In this document: piece by piece, positions 42,693 to 53,200 of the stretch
Layout of the letters: every line of letters starts with the position of its first letter
Numbering within the stretch: the stretch's first letter is position 1
From: Flavobacteriales bacterium
GTDB taxonomy: Bacteria > Bacteroidota > Bacteroidia > Flavobacteriales_F > PHOS-HE28
Direction of reading: 5' to 3'
Length of the DNA: 64,000 nucleotides
NCBI GenBank assembly: GCA_016712535.1
Contig: JADJQW010000002.1
Coordinates: 1,116,001-1,180,000 of the forward strand
Made by a program: the position numbers and the translations under genes
Notes under the pieces: generated by a model
Told to the model about the DNA's origin: nothing
What the model saw: the letters and a program-made list of their open reading frames with translations, nothing else
Database searches by the model: none

Positions 42693-45600
42693 ATGATCCG
42701 ATTCCCCTCCCTTGCACGAGCAGCTTTCGTGAGCGCGTCGGCGCTCCTCGGCACCGCCGCCTTCGGGCAACGCAGCGACCATCATGGCCACGAGCACGGC
42801 CCCAGCGCCAATGAGCCCGTGCTGCATGGCGAGTACGTGGAGAACAAAGGCCAATGGGCGGCCCCGATCCTTTACCGCGCCGACTTCGGCTTGGTGGCGC
42901 TATTCGCGGAACGCGATCGATTGGTATTCTCCAAGCTCGACGAAGCCGTGCCTGATCGTGTGCATGATGCGCAGCACGAAGGCCCGGATGCCATGGAGAA
43001 CGTCCGCATCAATGGCCATGCGTGGTACGCGTGGTTCGAGGGCGCGAATGTGAATGCTGAAGTGGTGCGCGAAGGGCGCTCCACGGATTACTTCAACTAC
43101 TTCATCGGCAACGATGCGAGCCAATGGGCCAGTGAGGTGAGGCACTTCGAGGAAGTGCGCTACCGGGAGCTTTGGCCGGGCGTGGACCTGCGCCTTCACG
43201 AGGACCAAGGCGGCTTCAAGTACGATGCGCTGGTAGCCAACGCTGCAGCAGCGAGTCAAGTAAAGTTCCGGTACGAGGGCCTCGACGGCATCCGCATAAA
43301 TTCGGAGGGTGAATTGGAGCTGATCACCTCAGTCGGCGAGCTGCATGAGCTCGCCCCGGTGGCTTGGTACGCCGATGGCGCGAAGGAGAAGGTCGATTGC
43401 CGCTTCACCCTGAGTGGGAGCACCGTGGGTTTCGCCTTCGGCAAGGGCGTGCAGGCCGATCGGCCCATCGTGATCGATCCCACGCTGATCGCCAGCACGC
43501 TGAGCGGCACGGGCAACATCGGCACCACGCAGAACTACGGGCACACCGCCACCTACGACAACCTAGGGAACATCTACACCGGCGCCATCTGTTTCGGGCA
43601 GGGCTATCCCACCACGCCGGGCGCCTTCGATGGCACCAACAACGGCGGCATCGACATCGCCGTGAGCAAATTGAACCCGACTGGCACCACCTTGCTCTTC
43701 GCGACCTACCTGGGCGGCAGCAGCGGCGACTACCCGCACAGCCTGGTGGTGACGAACGCCGGTGAGCTCACGGTCTACGGGTCCTCGCCATCATCGAACT
43801 ACCCTGTAACACCCACCGGCTACGACCAGACCTTCAATGGCGGCAACTCCGATATCGTGATCAGCAAGCTGAACCCCACGGGCACGGCGCTGATCGGCAG
43901 CACGTACATGGGCACCAGCGGCAACGACGGCCGCAACAGCTTCACTACCAACTATGGCGACAGCTACCGCGGTGAGGTGATCTGCGATGCTGCGGGCCGC
44001 ATTTACGTGGCCAGTTGCTCCGATGCAGCCGGCTTCCCGGTGAGCGGCGGCGCGGTGCAGCCCAACCATGCCGGCGCGCAGGATGGCGTGGCCTTCTGCT
44101 TGAGCCAGGACTTGAGCACCTTGATATTCGGCACCTACTTCGGCACGGCGCAGGCCGATATGTGCTTCGGCATCAAGCTCGATAGCTCCGGTCAGCCAGT
44201 GGTGTGCGGCGGCACCTCGGGCACCACCTTGCCCACTACGGCCGGAGCCCATCAGCCAGCCAGCGCAGGAGGCCGCGAAGCCTTCATCGTGAAATTCAAT
44301 GACAATGCCACCAGCGTGCTCGCTTGCACCTACTTCGGCGGAACCACGGACGATGTCGCCTTCTTCCTGCAAGTGGATCTCGATGACAACGCCTACATCT
44401 TCGGTCAGGCGCCCGGCAGCACCTTGGGCATCGCGCCGGCTGGCACATACGGACAAGCTGGCTCAGGCATCTTCGTCGCGGAGTTCGACGCCGAGCTGCA
44501 GAACCAGGTGTTCCGCACGCAGCTGGGTCCGGCAGGCGGCTTCGGGGCCGGCATGGTGCCGGTCGCCTTCCTGGTTGACGTGTGCCGCAACATCTACATC
44601 AGCGGCTACAGCGTGGGCACCGGATGGCCCATTGCCGGAACGCCGCTTTACGCCAACGGCGGTTTCTACCTGGCCACCTTCGAGCCGGACATGACCAACA
44701 TCATCTACGGCACCTATTACACCGGCGCGGGCCACGTGGATGGCGGCACCAGCCGCTTCGACGCCAATGGCAAGGTGTACCAGGCCGTTTGCACCAGTGG
44801 CGGCTTCCCCACCACGCCCGGCGCATACAGCAACGTGCAGCCATCGGGTTGGGACATCGGGGTGTTCAAGATCGACTTCAACGTGAGCGGCGTGAACGCT
44901 GCGGGGGCCAGCACGCTCAATCAAGGCTGCGCGCCCATCGTGATCGACTTCAGCAATGCCAGCACCGGCGATACCTGGTTCTGGGATTTCGGTGATGGCA
45001 GCCCCGTGGTCGAAGGCTTCGAGCCTAGCCACTCCTACACGACCCCCGGCGCATACATCGTCACGCTCATCGCCATGGATTCGCTCTCGTGCAACCTGGC
45101 TGATACCACCTATCTGCCCATCACCATCGGTGCGCAGCAGCCGATCGATGCCGACTTCACGTGGACGCAGACCATCGATTGCACGCAGATGGAGATCAGC
45201 ACCACCAACCAGAGCACTGGCGATCCGCTCACCTGGTACTGGGACATGGGCGATGGCACGCAATACGTGGACACCAATGTGGTGCATCAGTTCCCGGGGC
45301 CCGGCAGTTACCTGGTGCAGTTGATCGCAGAGGACCCCACGGGTTGCAGCGGTGCGGATACCGTGCAGGTGCTCGTGGACATCGGACCGCCAGCGCAGGT
45401 GGCCGCTGCGTTCAGCACAGTGGAATCGCCCGGATGCGAGGAACTCGGCGTGACCTGCACGAACCTCAGCACGGGGATCGACATGACCTACCAATGGGAC
45501 ATGGGCGACGGCACCACCTACACCACCACGGATGTGAACCACCTCTTCCAAGGCGTTGGCACCTACACCATCACGTTGATCGTGAATGATGCGAGCAGCT

Positions 45601-46859
45601 GCAACGTGGCCGATACCGTGACCATGGATGTGACGGTGACGCCGAGCGAGCCGATCACCGCCGCCTTCACGGCCGATCAGGTATTCGACTGCGACAACTT
45701 GATCCTGACCACGGCGAATGCGAGCACAGGCACGAACGCCGCTTACCTCTGGCAGCTGAGCGATGGATCCTCGTACAGCACTTTCGACATCACGCACGTT
45801 TTCAGCGGGCCGGGCACCTACACCGTTACCCTCACCGCGACGGATACCCTGGGCTGCTCCCCCAGCCAGACCGCATCGCTCGATGTGCAGATCGACCCCT
45901 TGGAACCGGTGCTGGCCGCCTTCACTGCCGAGCAAGTGGGCGATTGCACCACGCTCACCTTGAGCACGGATAACCAGAGCACCGGCGACCTGCTCGCCTT
46001 CACTTGGGACATGGGCGATGGCACGATCCTCACGGACACGAACGTCACGCATCTGTACACCTCGCCCGGCGTTTACACCGTGACGCTCACCATCACCGAC
46101 CTCGGCTGCGGGCAGGACGATTCCACGAGCATGCAGGTGATCCTGAACAATGTGCTGCCGATCTGGTTCGTGGGCGATACCATCATCTGCCCCGATGATG
46201 TGGCGGTGCTGAATGTGATCCTGCCCGGCACCGACCTGAGCAATGCCAGCTTCGTGTGGAGCACCGGAGAGACCACGCCCACCATCGCGGTGGATATGGC
46301 CGGCGCGTATTCCGTGACCGTTTCGGATGGACTTTGCGAAGGCACCGTGGATGTGGTGATCCCCGCTGCTCCGCGCCATGCCCTGTATGACTCGGTGCAG
46401 GTCTGCCCCGGCGCGATCGCCGAGCTGCGCGTACCGATCGATGGCCTGGCTTTCCATTGGAGCACGGGCGCCTACACGCGCGACATCCGGGCCTTCGCGC
46501 CGGGCATGTACACCTATGACATGATCGACCTGCAAGGATGCCCGCACACCGATAGCTTGAAGGTCGTGATGCTTGATTCCATTCCTCAGGTGTTCGCACC
46601 GAATGCATTCACGCCCGATGGCGACGACATCAATGATGTTTTCCGGATCGCGGGCTTCGGTGAGAAGACCGTGAAGATGTCCATCTTCAACCGTTGGGGC
46701 GAGCAGCTCTGGGTGAATGAAGGAATGGAGCCCTTCTGGGATGGCTATTACAACGGCGGCGTCGTCCAGGACGGCGTGTACGTTTATGTGCTCAAGTACA
46801 CCGGCGTCTGCCACAACGAGGAGATCGAAACCGTTGGCCATGTGACTGTTGTCCGATAG
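42693..46859 (+). CDS. Giant secreted protein: propeller repeats, five PKD domains, T9SS type B sorting domain
   Basis: The 1388-residue protein begins with a signal peptide (MIRFPSLARAAFVSASALLGTAAFGQ) and a His-rich stretch (SDHHGHEHG). A conserved N-terminal domain follows with VENKGQW and HFEEVRYRELWPGVDL, like DUF7948. SBBP-type propeller repeats (about 270-730) include LLFATYLGGSSGDYPHSLVV. Five PKD domains (about 732-1150) each have WDFGDG or WDMGDG-like cores, then two WSTGE modules, and a T9SS type B (gliding motility-associated) domain from about 1298 (APNAFTPDGDDINDVF ... MSIFNRWGEQLW). It is probably an outer surface protein or adhesin. It is the first of three paralogues in tandem. 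Confidence 0.88.
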   Translation: MIRFPSLARAAFVSASALLGTAAFGQRSDHHGHEHGPSANEPVLHGEYVENKGQWAAPILYRADFGLVALFAERDRLVFSKLDEAVPDRVHDAQHEGPDAMENVRINGHAWYAWFEGANVNAEVVREGRSTDYFNYFIGNDASQWASEVRHFEEVRYRELWPGVDLRLHEDQGGFKYDALVANAAAASQVKFRYEGLDGIRINSEGELELITSVGELHELAPVAWYADGAKEKVDCRFTLSGSTVGFAFGKGVQADRPIVIDPTLIASTLSGTGNIGTTQNYGHTATYDNLGNIYTGAICFGQGYPTTPGAFDGTNNGGIDIAVSKLNPTGTTLLFATYLGGSSGDYPHSLVVTNAGELTVYGSSPSSNYPVTPTGYDQTFNGGNSDIVISKLNPTGTALIGSTYMGTSGNDGRNSFTTNYGDSYRGEVICDAAGRIYVASCSDAAGFPVSGGAVQPNHAGAQDGVAFCLSQDLSTLIFGTYFGTAQADMCFGIKLDSSGQPVVCGGTSGTTLPTTAGAHQPASAGGREAFIVKFNDNATSVLACTYFGGTTDDVAFFLQVDLDDNAYIFGQAPGSTLGIAPAGTYGQAGSGIFVAEFDAELQNQVFRTQLGPAGGFGAGMVPVAFLVDVCRNIYISGYSVGTGWPIAGTPLYANGGFYLATFEPDMTNIIYGTYYTGAGHVDGGTSRFDANGKVYQAVCTSGGFPTTPGAYSNVQPSGWDIGVFKIDFNVSGVNAAGASTLNQGCAPIVIDFSNASTGDTWFWDFGDGSPVVEGFEPSHSYTTPGAYIVTLIAMDSLSCNLADTTYLPITIGAQQPIDADFTWTQTIDCTQMEISTTNQSTGDPLTWYWDMGDGTQYVDTNVVHQFPGPGSYLVQLIAEDPTGCSGADTVQVLVDIGPPAQVAAAFSTVESPGCEELGVTCTNLSTGIDMTYQWDMGDGTTYTTTDVNHLFQGVGTYTITLIVNDASSCNVADTVTMDVTVTPSEPITAAFTADQVFDCDNLILTTANASTGTNAAYLWQLSDGSSYSTFDITHVFSGPGTYTVTLTATDTLGCSPSQTASLDVQIDPLEPVLAAFTAEQVGDCTTLTLSTDNQSTGDLLAFTWDMGDGTILTDTNVTHLYTSPGVYTVTLTITDLGCGQDDSTSMQVILNNVLPIWFVGDTIICPDDVAVLNVILPGTDLSNASFVWSTGETTPTIAVDMAGAYSVTVSDGLCEGTVDVVIPAAPRHALYDSVQVCPGAIAELRVPIDGLAFHWSTGAYTRDIRAFAPGMYTYDMIDLQGCPHTDSLKVVMLDSIPQVFAPNAFTPDGDDINDVFRIAGFGEKTVKMSIFNRWGEQLWVNEGMEPFWDGYYNGGVVQDGVYVYVLKYTGVCHNEEIETVGHVTVVR

Positions 46860-46880
46860 GACGGAAAACCAGTGAAGAAG

Positions 46881-49800
46881 ATGAAGATTCAGAACCGAAG
46901 CGCCCTCAAGAAGGGCTTGGGCCGCGCTGCGCTAGCGCTCTCGATCACCACCATCGGCACGATGGCCATGGCGCATGGGCACGACCACGCCCCGGGCGCA
47001 GCCGGCAAGGTGCAATTCGTGCCCAACCTAGGCCAGTGGGAAGCAGCCGTGCGCTTCAAAGCTTCATTCCAAGGCAGCGCGATGTTCCTCGGCGCTGACG
47101 GCATCACCTGGTCGCGCTATCAATCCGACGCTTCGGAACTGGTGCATGACTACATCCAGTGGGAGCCCGAACGGCAAGCCGGCTTCAGTCTGCGCGGCCA
47201 TGCCTGGCGCATGCGCTTCGTAGGCGCTGATCCCTCCGCACTGGCGCACGGCGAAGCGGCACGCAAGGAGTACCACAACTATTACCTCGGGAACGATCCG
47301 TCGAAGTGGGCCACGCGCGTGCCCGTCTATGAAGCAGTCCACTACGAGCGATTGTGGCCGGGCATCGATATGCGCTGGCACAGTGAGGGCGGACAGGCCA
47401 AGTACGACTTGCTGGTGGAAGCTGGCGCTGATCCATCGTCGATCGCGTTCCGCTATGAGGGCCTCGATCGGTTGGCCATCACGGAGAAGGGGGACTTGTT
47501 GCTGGGAACAAGCGTCGGCGAGCTGCATGAGCTGAAGCCCGTTGCTTGGTACGCCGATGACAACAGCCCATTGCCGTGCGCCTTCGCACTTGACGGCTCG
47601 ACGGTGACCTTCAGTTTCCCGCAAGGGATCGAGAAGGGCAGGCCCATCGTGATTGACCCGGTGCTCGTGGGAGCCACCTTCAGCGGCCAGACCGGAGCGA
47701 GCAATTACGGCCACTGCAGCACCTTCGACAACGACGGCAACATCTACGGTGGCGCCCAGAATTTCGGCAACACCTTCCCTTCCACGGTAGGCGCGTTCCA
47801 GACGTCGCCTGCTGGCGGCGCCGGCACCGACATCGTCGTGAACAAATTCAATCCTGATGCGACCCAGTTGCTGTTCGCGACCTTCATCGGCGGGACCGGC
47901 GATGACAAGCCGCACAGCATGATCGTGAACAGCGCGGGCGGACTCTGCGTGCTGGGCAGCAGCCTCAGCGGCAACTATCCGGTCTCCGCTACGGCGTACG
48001 ATGCAACGAACAACGGCGCAAGCGATATCGTGATCACCCATCTGAACAGCGATGGCACCGCGTTGATCGGCAGCACCTATCTGGGCGGGTCCGATGATGA
48101 TGGCCGCCAGAACATGACCAACAATTACGGCGACACCTACCGCGGGGAGATCGTCACTGACGCGGCTGGCAACATCTACATCGCATCGTCCACGTGGAGC
48201 CCGGAGTACCCGGTGACTGCCGGCGCGTTGCAGGCCGCCATCGGAGGCACCCAGGATGCCGTGCTCACCTCGCTGTCGGCAGATTGCTCAACATTGCTGG
48301 CAAGCACTTACCTCGGCGGCGCATTGAATGATGCCGGGCTTGGATTGCGCGTTGAAGGCAGCAGCGTGTTCTTGTGCGGCACAACGGCCAGCGCCGATTT
48401 CCCCATGTCGGCCGGTGGCTATCAGTCGGCTTACCAAGGGGGCTCGAAGGATGGCTTCGTAGTGCGCTTGGCCACGGATGGCTCGTCCATGACCGCCGGC
48501 ACCTTCTTCGGCACCGCGCAGGCCGATGCGGCCTACTTCATCGACCTGGACAACGATGGCGACGTGCATATCTATGGCCAGAGCGGCGGCGGAATCCCGA
48601 TTTCGCCGTCCGGCACCTATGGGCAACCGGGATCGCAGATCTTCCTGGCCAGCCTCGGTCCGGATCTCACCTCCACGATCTACACCACCACGATCGGCGG
48701 CACCAACATGGCGCCCGTGGCCTTCCTGGTTGATGTGTGCGACCGCATCTACATCAGCGGCTACAACCCGAGCGGCACCTTCGAGACCTCGCCCGATGCG
48801 CTCTACGGTCCAGGCGGCAGCCGCTTCTACCTGGCATGCTACGAAGCCGACCTCACGAGCATGCTCTTCGGCACCTACTATGGTGGCAGCCATGTGGATG
48901 GCGGCACCAGCCGTTTCGACAAGCGCGGGGTGATCTACCAAGGCGTGTGCAGCGGTGGCCAGAGCATGCCCACCACGCCTGGGGCCTATGCGCCCACCAA
49001 TAATGTCGGCTGGGACCTGGGCGTCTTCAAGATCGATTTCGAGCAGAGCGGCGTGAACGTGAACATGAGCGCCACGGCCACCACGGGCTGCGCGCCTGCC
49101 ACGATCACCTTCACCGGCAACGGGAACGCGCCGCAGGTGATCTGGGATTTCGGCAACGGCAACACCGTGGTCGGTGGCAATACCCAGCAATTCACCTACA
49201 CCACGGCGGGCACCTACTCGGTGATGCTCATCGGCTTGGACAGCACCACCTGCAACGTGGCCGATACGGCGTTCATCACGGTCACCATCAGCGACCCGGC
49301 GCAATTGGAGGCGCTGTTCACCGGTGATCCCATCAGCTCCTGCACGGAGTACGCGGTGCAGCTCACCAACCAGAGCACCGGCAGCAACGTGGTGCTTTGG
49401 GACTTGAATGGAACGCCGAGCAACGTGCCCAATCCTTATGTGACGGTGCCGGGTCCGGGCACCTATAGCTACACCATCACGGTGATCGACCAGTTCTGCC
49501 AGATCAGCGACAGTTTCTCGATGAGCATCGAAGTGCCGCCTGCATCGCTCACGATCGACCTCCCCTCGCCCGTTTATCTGTGCCCGGAGGCAACCGTGCT
49601 GCTCAACGCCGGCGCTGGCTATGACGGCTACCAGTGGAGCACCGGCGAGACTGCTCAAGTCATCACCGTGAGTGAGCCCGGCCTTTACGACATCGCGGTT
49701 GCGTTGGGCTTCTGCGATGCTTCTGACCAGATCCAAGTGCTGCAGGTTGCCACGCCTCCGGGCATGGCCGATGTGCAGACCTGCCCGGGCCGCGATGTGA

Positions 49801-50252
49801 ATCTGGCTCCGGCGTTCACCGCACAGAGCATCCTTTGGAGCACTGGCTGGCAGGAGACCACCCTGAGCGTCACGGAGGCTGGCCAATACTCATTCGTCGC
49901 CACGGATGCTTACGGCTGCGTGTTCGCGGATACGGTCGAAGTCGTTCACCTGGCCACGTCTGACGGCGAAGCCATCATCCCCAATGTCTTCACGCCGAAC
50001 GGCGACAAGCACAACGATGAATTCGTGGTTGCGGGCCTGGATGTGCAGCAGTTCAGCATGGAGGTGTATAACCGTTGGGGCCAGAAGATGTTCCAGAGCG
50101 CCGACCCCAAGCGCGGCTGGAAGGGCAGCGTGGACAACGAGAGCGACCTGCCCGTGCCCGATGGCACCTACTTCTACATCGTGAGCTATAAGGACCTGTG
50201 CGCGAAGGAGCCCGAGGTGAGCAAAGCGGGTCACGTTACCTTGCTGCGTTGA
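46881..50252 (+). CDS. Giant secreted propeller/PKD protein with T9SS type B sorting domain (paralogue 2)
   Basis: The 1123-residue protein has the same plan as its upstream neighbour but only two PKD-like domains (about 723-886). The export signal (KKGLGRAALALSITTIGTMAMA) is followed by AHGHDHAPG and FVPNLGQWEAAV, a variant of the ENKGQW opening. The propeller repeats run about 270-720 with LLFATFIGGTGDDKPHSMIV. The type B domain from about 1030 has IPNVFTPNGDKHNDEFVV and EVYNRWGQKMF. An upstream in-frame GTG at 46872 is possible; the ATG at 46881 is used because the signal peptide fits. Only 21 nt separate it from the first paralogue, so the two are probably cotranscribed. Confidence 0.85.
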   Translation: MKIQNRSALKKGLGRAALALSITTIGTMAMAHGHDHAPGAAGKVQFVPNLGQWEAAVRFKASFQGSAMFLGADGITWSRYQSDASELVHDYIQWEPERQAGFSLRGHAWRMRFVGADPSALAHGEAARKEYHNYYLGNDPSKWATRVPVYEAVHYERLWPGIDMRWHSEGGQAKYDLLVEAGADPSSIAFRYEGLDRLAITEKGDLLLGTSVGELHELKPVAWYADDNSPLPCAFALDGSTVTFSFPQGIEKGRPIVIDPVLVGATFSGQTGASNYGHCSTFDNDGNIYGGAQNFGNTFPSTVGAFQTSPAGGAGTDIVVNKFNPDATQLLFATFIGGTGDDKPHSMIVNSAGGLCVLGSSLSGNYPVSATAYDATNNGASDIVITHLNSDGTALIGSTYLGGSDDDGRQNMTNNYGDTYRGEIVTDAAGNIYIASSTWSPEYPVTAGALQAAIGGTQDAVLTSLSADCSTLLASTYLGGALNDAGLGLRVEGSSVFLCGTTASADFPMSAGGYQSAYQGGSKDGFVVRLATDGSSMTAGTFFGTAQADAAYFIDLDNDGDVHIYGQSGGGIPISPSGTYGQPGSQIFLASLGPDLTSTIYTTTIGGTNMAPVAFLVDVCDRIYISGYNPSGTFETSPDALYGPGGSRFYLACYEADLTSMLFGTYYGGSHVDGGTSRFDKRGVIYQGVCSGGQSMPTTPGAYAPTNNVGWDLGVFKIDFEQSGVNVNMSATATTGCAPATITFTGNGNAPQVIWDFGNGNTVVGGNTQQFTYTTAGTYSVMLIGLDSTTCNVADTAFITVTISDPAQLEALFTGDPISSCTEYAVQLTNQSTGSNVVLWDLNGTPSNVPNPYVTVPGPGTYSYTITVIDQFCQISDSFSMSIEVPPASLTIDLPSPVYLCPEATVLLNAGAGYDGYQWSTGETAQVITVSEPGLYDIAVALGFCDASDQIQVLQVATPPGMADVQTCPGRDVNLAPAFTAQSILWSTGWQETTLSVTEAGQYSFVATDAYGCVFADTVEVVHLATSDGEAIIPNVFTPNGDKHNDEFVVAGLDVQQFSMEVYNRWGQKMFQSADPKRGWKGSVDNESDLPVPDGTYFYIVSYKDLCAKEPEVSKAGHVTLLR

Positions 50253-50277
50253 CGATTCCGGCTTCCGCGCCGAACAC

Positions 50278-50285
50278 TACTTTCG
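50278..50285 (+). promoter_or_regulatory. -7 box directly before the third paralogue
   Basis: TACTTTCG ends 4 nt before the ATG at 50290, which would give a nearly leaderless transcript. The identical octamer precedes the M1 gene at 63419 and the ankyrin gene at 62643. Confidence 0.4.
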
Positions 50286-50289
50286 GAGC

Positions 50290-53200
50290 ATGCGAAGCAC
50301 CCTACTTCTGACCGCCGCATTCGCGGTGCCGATTTGCCTTGCCGCTCACGATCATGCGCATGATCACGGCGGGCACCGCGGATTGGAGTTCCATGAGAAC
50401 AAGGGCCAATGGCCGCAGCAGGTCCTCTTCCGGGCCATGACACCTGGTGGTGCCGTGTTCGTGGAGCCATCGGCCTTCACGTACGTGCTGCGCAGCGGCG
50501 GTCCTCAGCATGCCATGCCGAAGGACACGCCGTACGAACCGTACCGTGAGCATGCGTTCCGCGTCCACTTCGAGGGGGGGCGTGCTGCCGCGCACCGCGC
50601 AGAGGACCGGCAGCCGCATTACGTCAATTACTTTCTGGGCAACGATCGAGCGAATTGGGCCGGTGGGGTAGGGGTCTTCGGCGGAGCGGAATTGAATGCT
50701 GTGTACCCCGGCATCGACTTGCACGTGCATGGCCACGAAGGGCTGAAGTACGATTGGGTGGTGGCGGCAGGCGCCGATGCTGCGGCGATCGTCATGCGCT
50801 ACGAAGGCCAGGACAAGCTTGAGGTGCGCGATGGCATGACCTACGTGAAGACCACTGCAGGCACCCTTATCGAGCAGCGTCCCGTAGCGTGGACCGAGCG
50901 AGATGGGTCGAAGTCCCCGGTGCGTTGCGAATTCGTGCAGCGCGGCGATCAAGTGTCGTTCAGCTTTCCAGATGGCTACGACCGCACGGCGACGCTGGTG
51001 ATCGACCCGGTAGTGACCTTCAGCAGCTACGTGGGCAGCTTCGCTGATAACTTCGGATGCACGGCGACTTATGATGACGAGGGCCACCTCTATGGCGCGG
51101 GCAGCGCGTTCGGCGTGGGTTATCCGCTCACCGTGGGCGTGGTGCAGAACGCGTTCGCCGGCGGCACCATTGATATGGGCGTGAGCAAGTTCGCGCCTGA
51201 TGGAACGAGCCTGATCTGGAGCACCTACATCGGCGGCAGCGAGAACGATCTGCCGCACAGCATGGTGGTGAACAGCGCCAATGAGCTCTTCATCCTCGGC
51301 ACCACGGGATCGAGCAACTTCCCGGTCACCAGCGGCTGCTATGACAACACCCTCGGGGGCGGCACCCTTCCGCCCTTCGGCGGCTCCTATGGCTTCAACT
51401 ACAGCTTCGGCAGCGACATCGCGGTGGTGCATCTGAATGCGGACGCGGATGCGCTGCTGGGATCGACCTACGTGGGCGGCAGCGCTAACGATGGCCTCAA
51501 CCAGTTCACACCGCTGTTGCGCAACTACGGTGATCCCTTCCGTGGCGAGATCATCATGGATGCCGATGAGAATCCGATCATCGCGAGCTGTACGGCCAGC
51601 AGCGGCCTCTTCACCACGCCGGGCGCATCGCAAGCGGTCTTCGGCGGGAGCCTTGACGGCTACATCTTCCGCATGGACCCCGTGCTCAGCAACATGCTCT
51701 GGGCCACTTACCATGGCGGTTCGGGCAACGATGCGGCCTATGGAGTGCAGGTGTCCACCACCGGCGATGTGTACGTGACCGGCGGCACCTTGAGCACTGA
51801 TCTGCCTGCTGCGGGCTCGCCGTTCCAAGCGGCCAATGCCGGAGGCGGCGATGGCTGGCTGGCGCGGTACAGCGGTACCGGCGCGCTGCTCGGTACCACC
51901 TACTTCGGAACAACGGGCTTCGATCAGGCTTACTTCGTGCAGCTCGATCCGCAGAACAATGTGTATGTGGTGGGGCAGACCACCGGAGCTTATCCGGTCA
52001 GTGGCGGCGTCTACGCGAACCCAACGGGCTCGCAGTTCATCCATAAGTTCAACAGCGCGCTCTCAGCATCGTCGTGGAGCACCCGCATCGGCACCAACGG
52101 AACGGAGAACATCAGTCCATCCGCATTCCTGGTGAGCGATTGCGGCCAGATCTACTTCAGTGGCTGGGGCGGGACCGTGAATCCGGCCGGCGGCGGCGTT
52201 ACCACCAGCAGCACGCTAGGGTTGCCCGTTACTGCCGATGCCTATCAACCCGGCACCGATGGCAGCGACTTCTATCTGATGGTGCTCAATGCTGATGCGG
52301 CATCACTCGCCTACGCCACCTTCTTCGGAGGCACCGCCACGGAGCATGTCGATGGTGGCACCAGCCGATTCGACAAGGATGGTATCGTTTACCAGGCCGT
52401 ATGCGCGGGCTGCGGATTCGGGACCACCACCTTCCCGACGACGCCCGGCGCCTGGAGCAGCACCGACAACGGCATGAACTGCAACCTCGGCGTGTTCAAG
52501 ATCGACTTCGAGCAGAACGTGCAGGTGAACATCGATGCGAGCATCAGCGACCTGGTGCTCTGCCTCGATGATCCTGTCGTGCTCAATGCGGTGGGCACCG
52601 CTGACGCCTGGCTGTGGGACCTGGGCGATGGGTCGCCAACGAGCACGGTGGTGACACTGGCGCACCAGTACGCCGAACCCGGCGTGTACACCATCACGCT
52701 GGTGGGAACGGCGATCGGATTGTGCGTGGCCGTGGATACGGCAACCGTGCAGATCACGGTGGTGGCGCCTGTGGATCTTCAACCGGCCTTCGAAGCGGTG
52801 CCTTCCGGCAATTGCGACGCCGTGGAGGTGGATCTCTTCAACACCAGCCTGGGCAGCAGCATATTCCTCTGGAGCTTCGGCGATGGCAGCGGTTCCACCC
52901 TGACCAATCCTTCCCATGCTTATGCTGCTCCGGGCCAATACACGATCACCCTCGGCATTGTTGATCCCGTGTGCGCTGATACCGCGTTCGCATCGCAGAC
53001 CATCGATGTGGGCATCCCCGGTCTCACGCTCGACCTGGAGTCGCCTGTGGGATTGTGCGATGGGGCCAGCGTGCTGCTGGATGCAGGAGCCGGTTACGAT
53101 ACGTACGCCTGGAGCACGGGCGCGCAGACCGCCACCATCAGTGCAAGTGAGCCTGGCGCGTACATCGTGGTGGTGACCGACGGATTCTGCACGGGCACGG

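Noticed and set aside
44463..46841. Very long open frame on the minus strand opposite the first giant PKD protein, and similar ones at 48288-49886, 50302-52044, 3704-5023, 15704-17026 and 18507-20012
   Set aside because: They are antisense to strongly supported genes, have repetitive His/Arg/Gly-rich composition without domains, and arise from the high third-position GC of the real genes.
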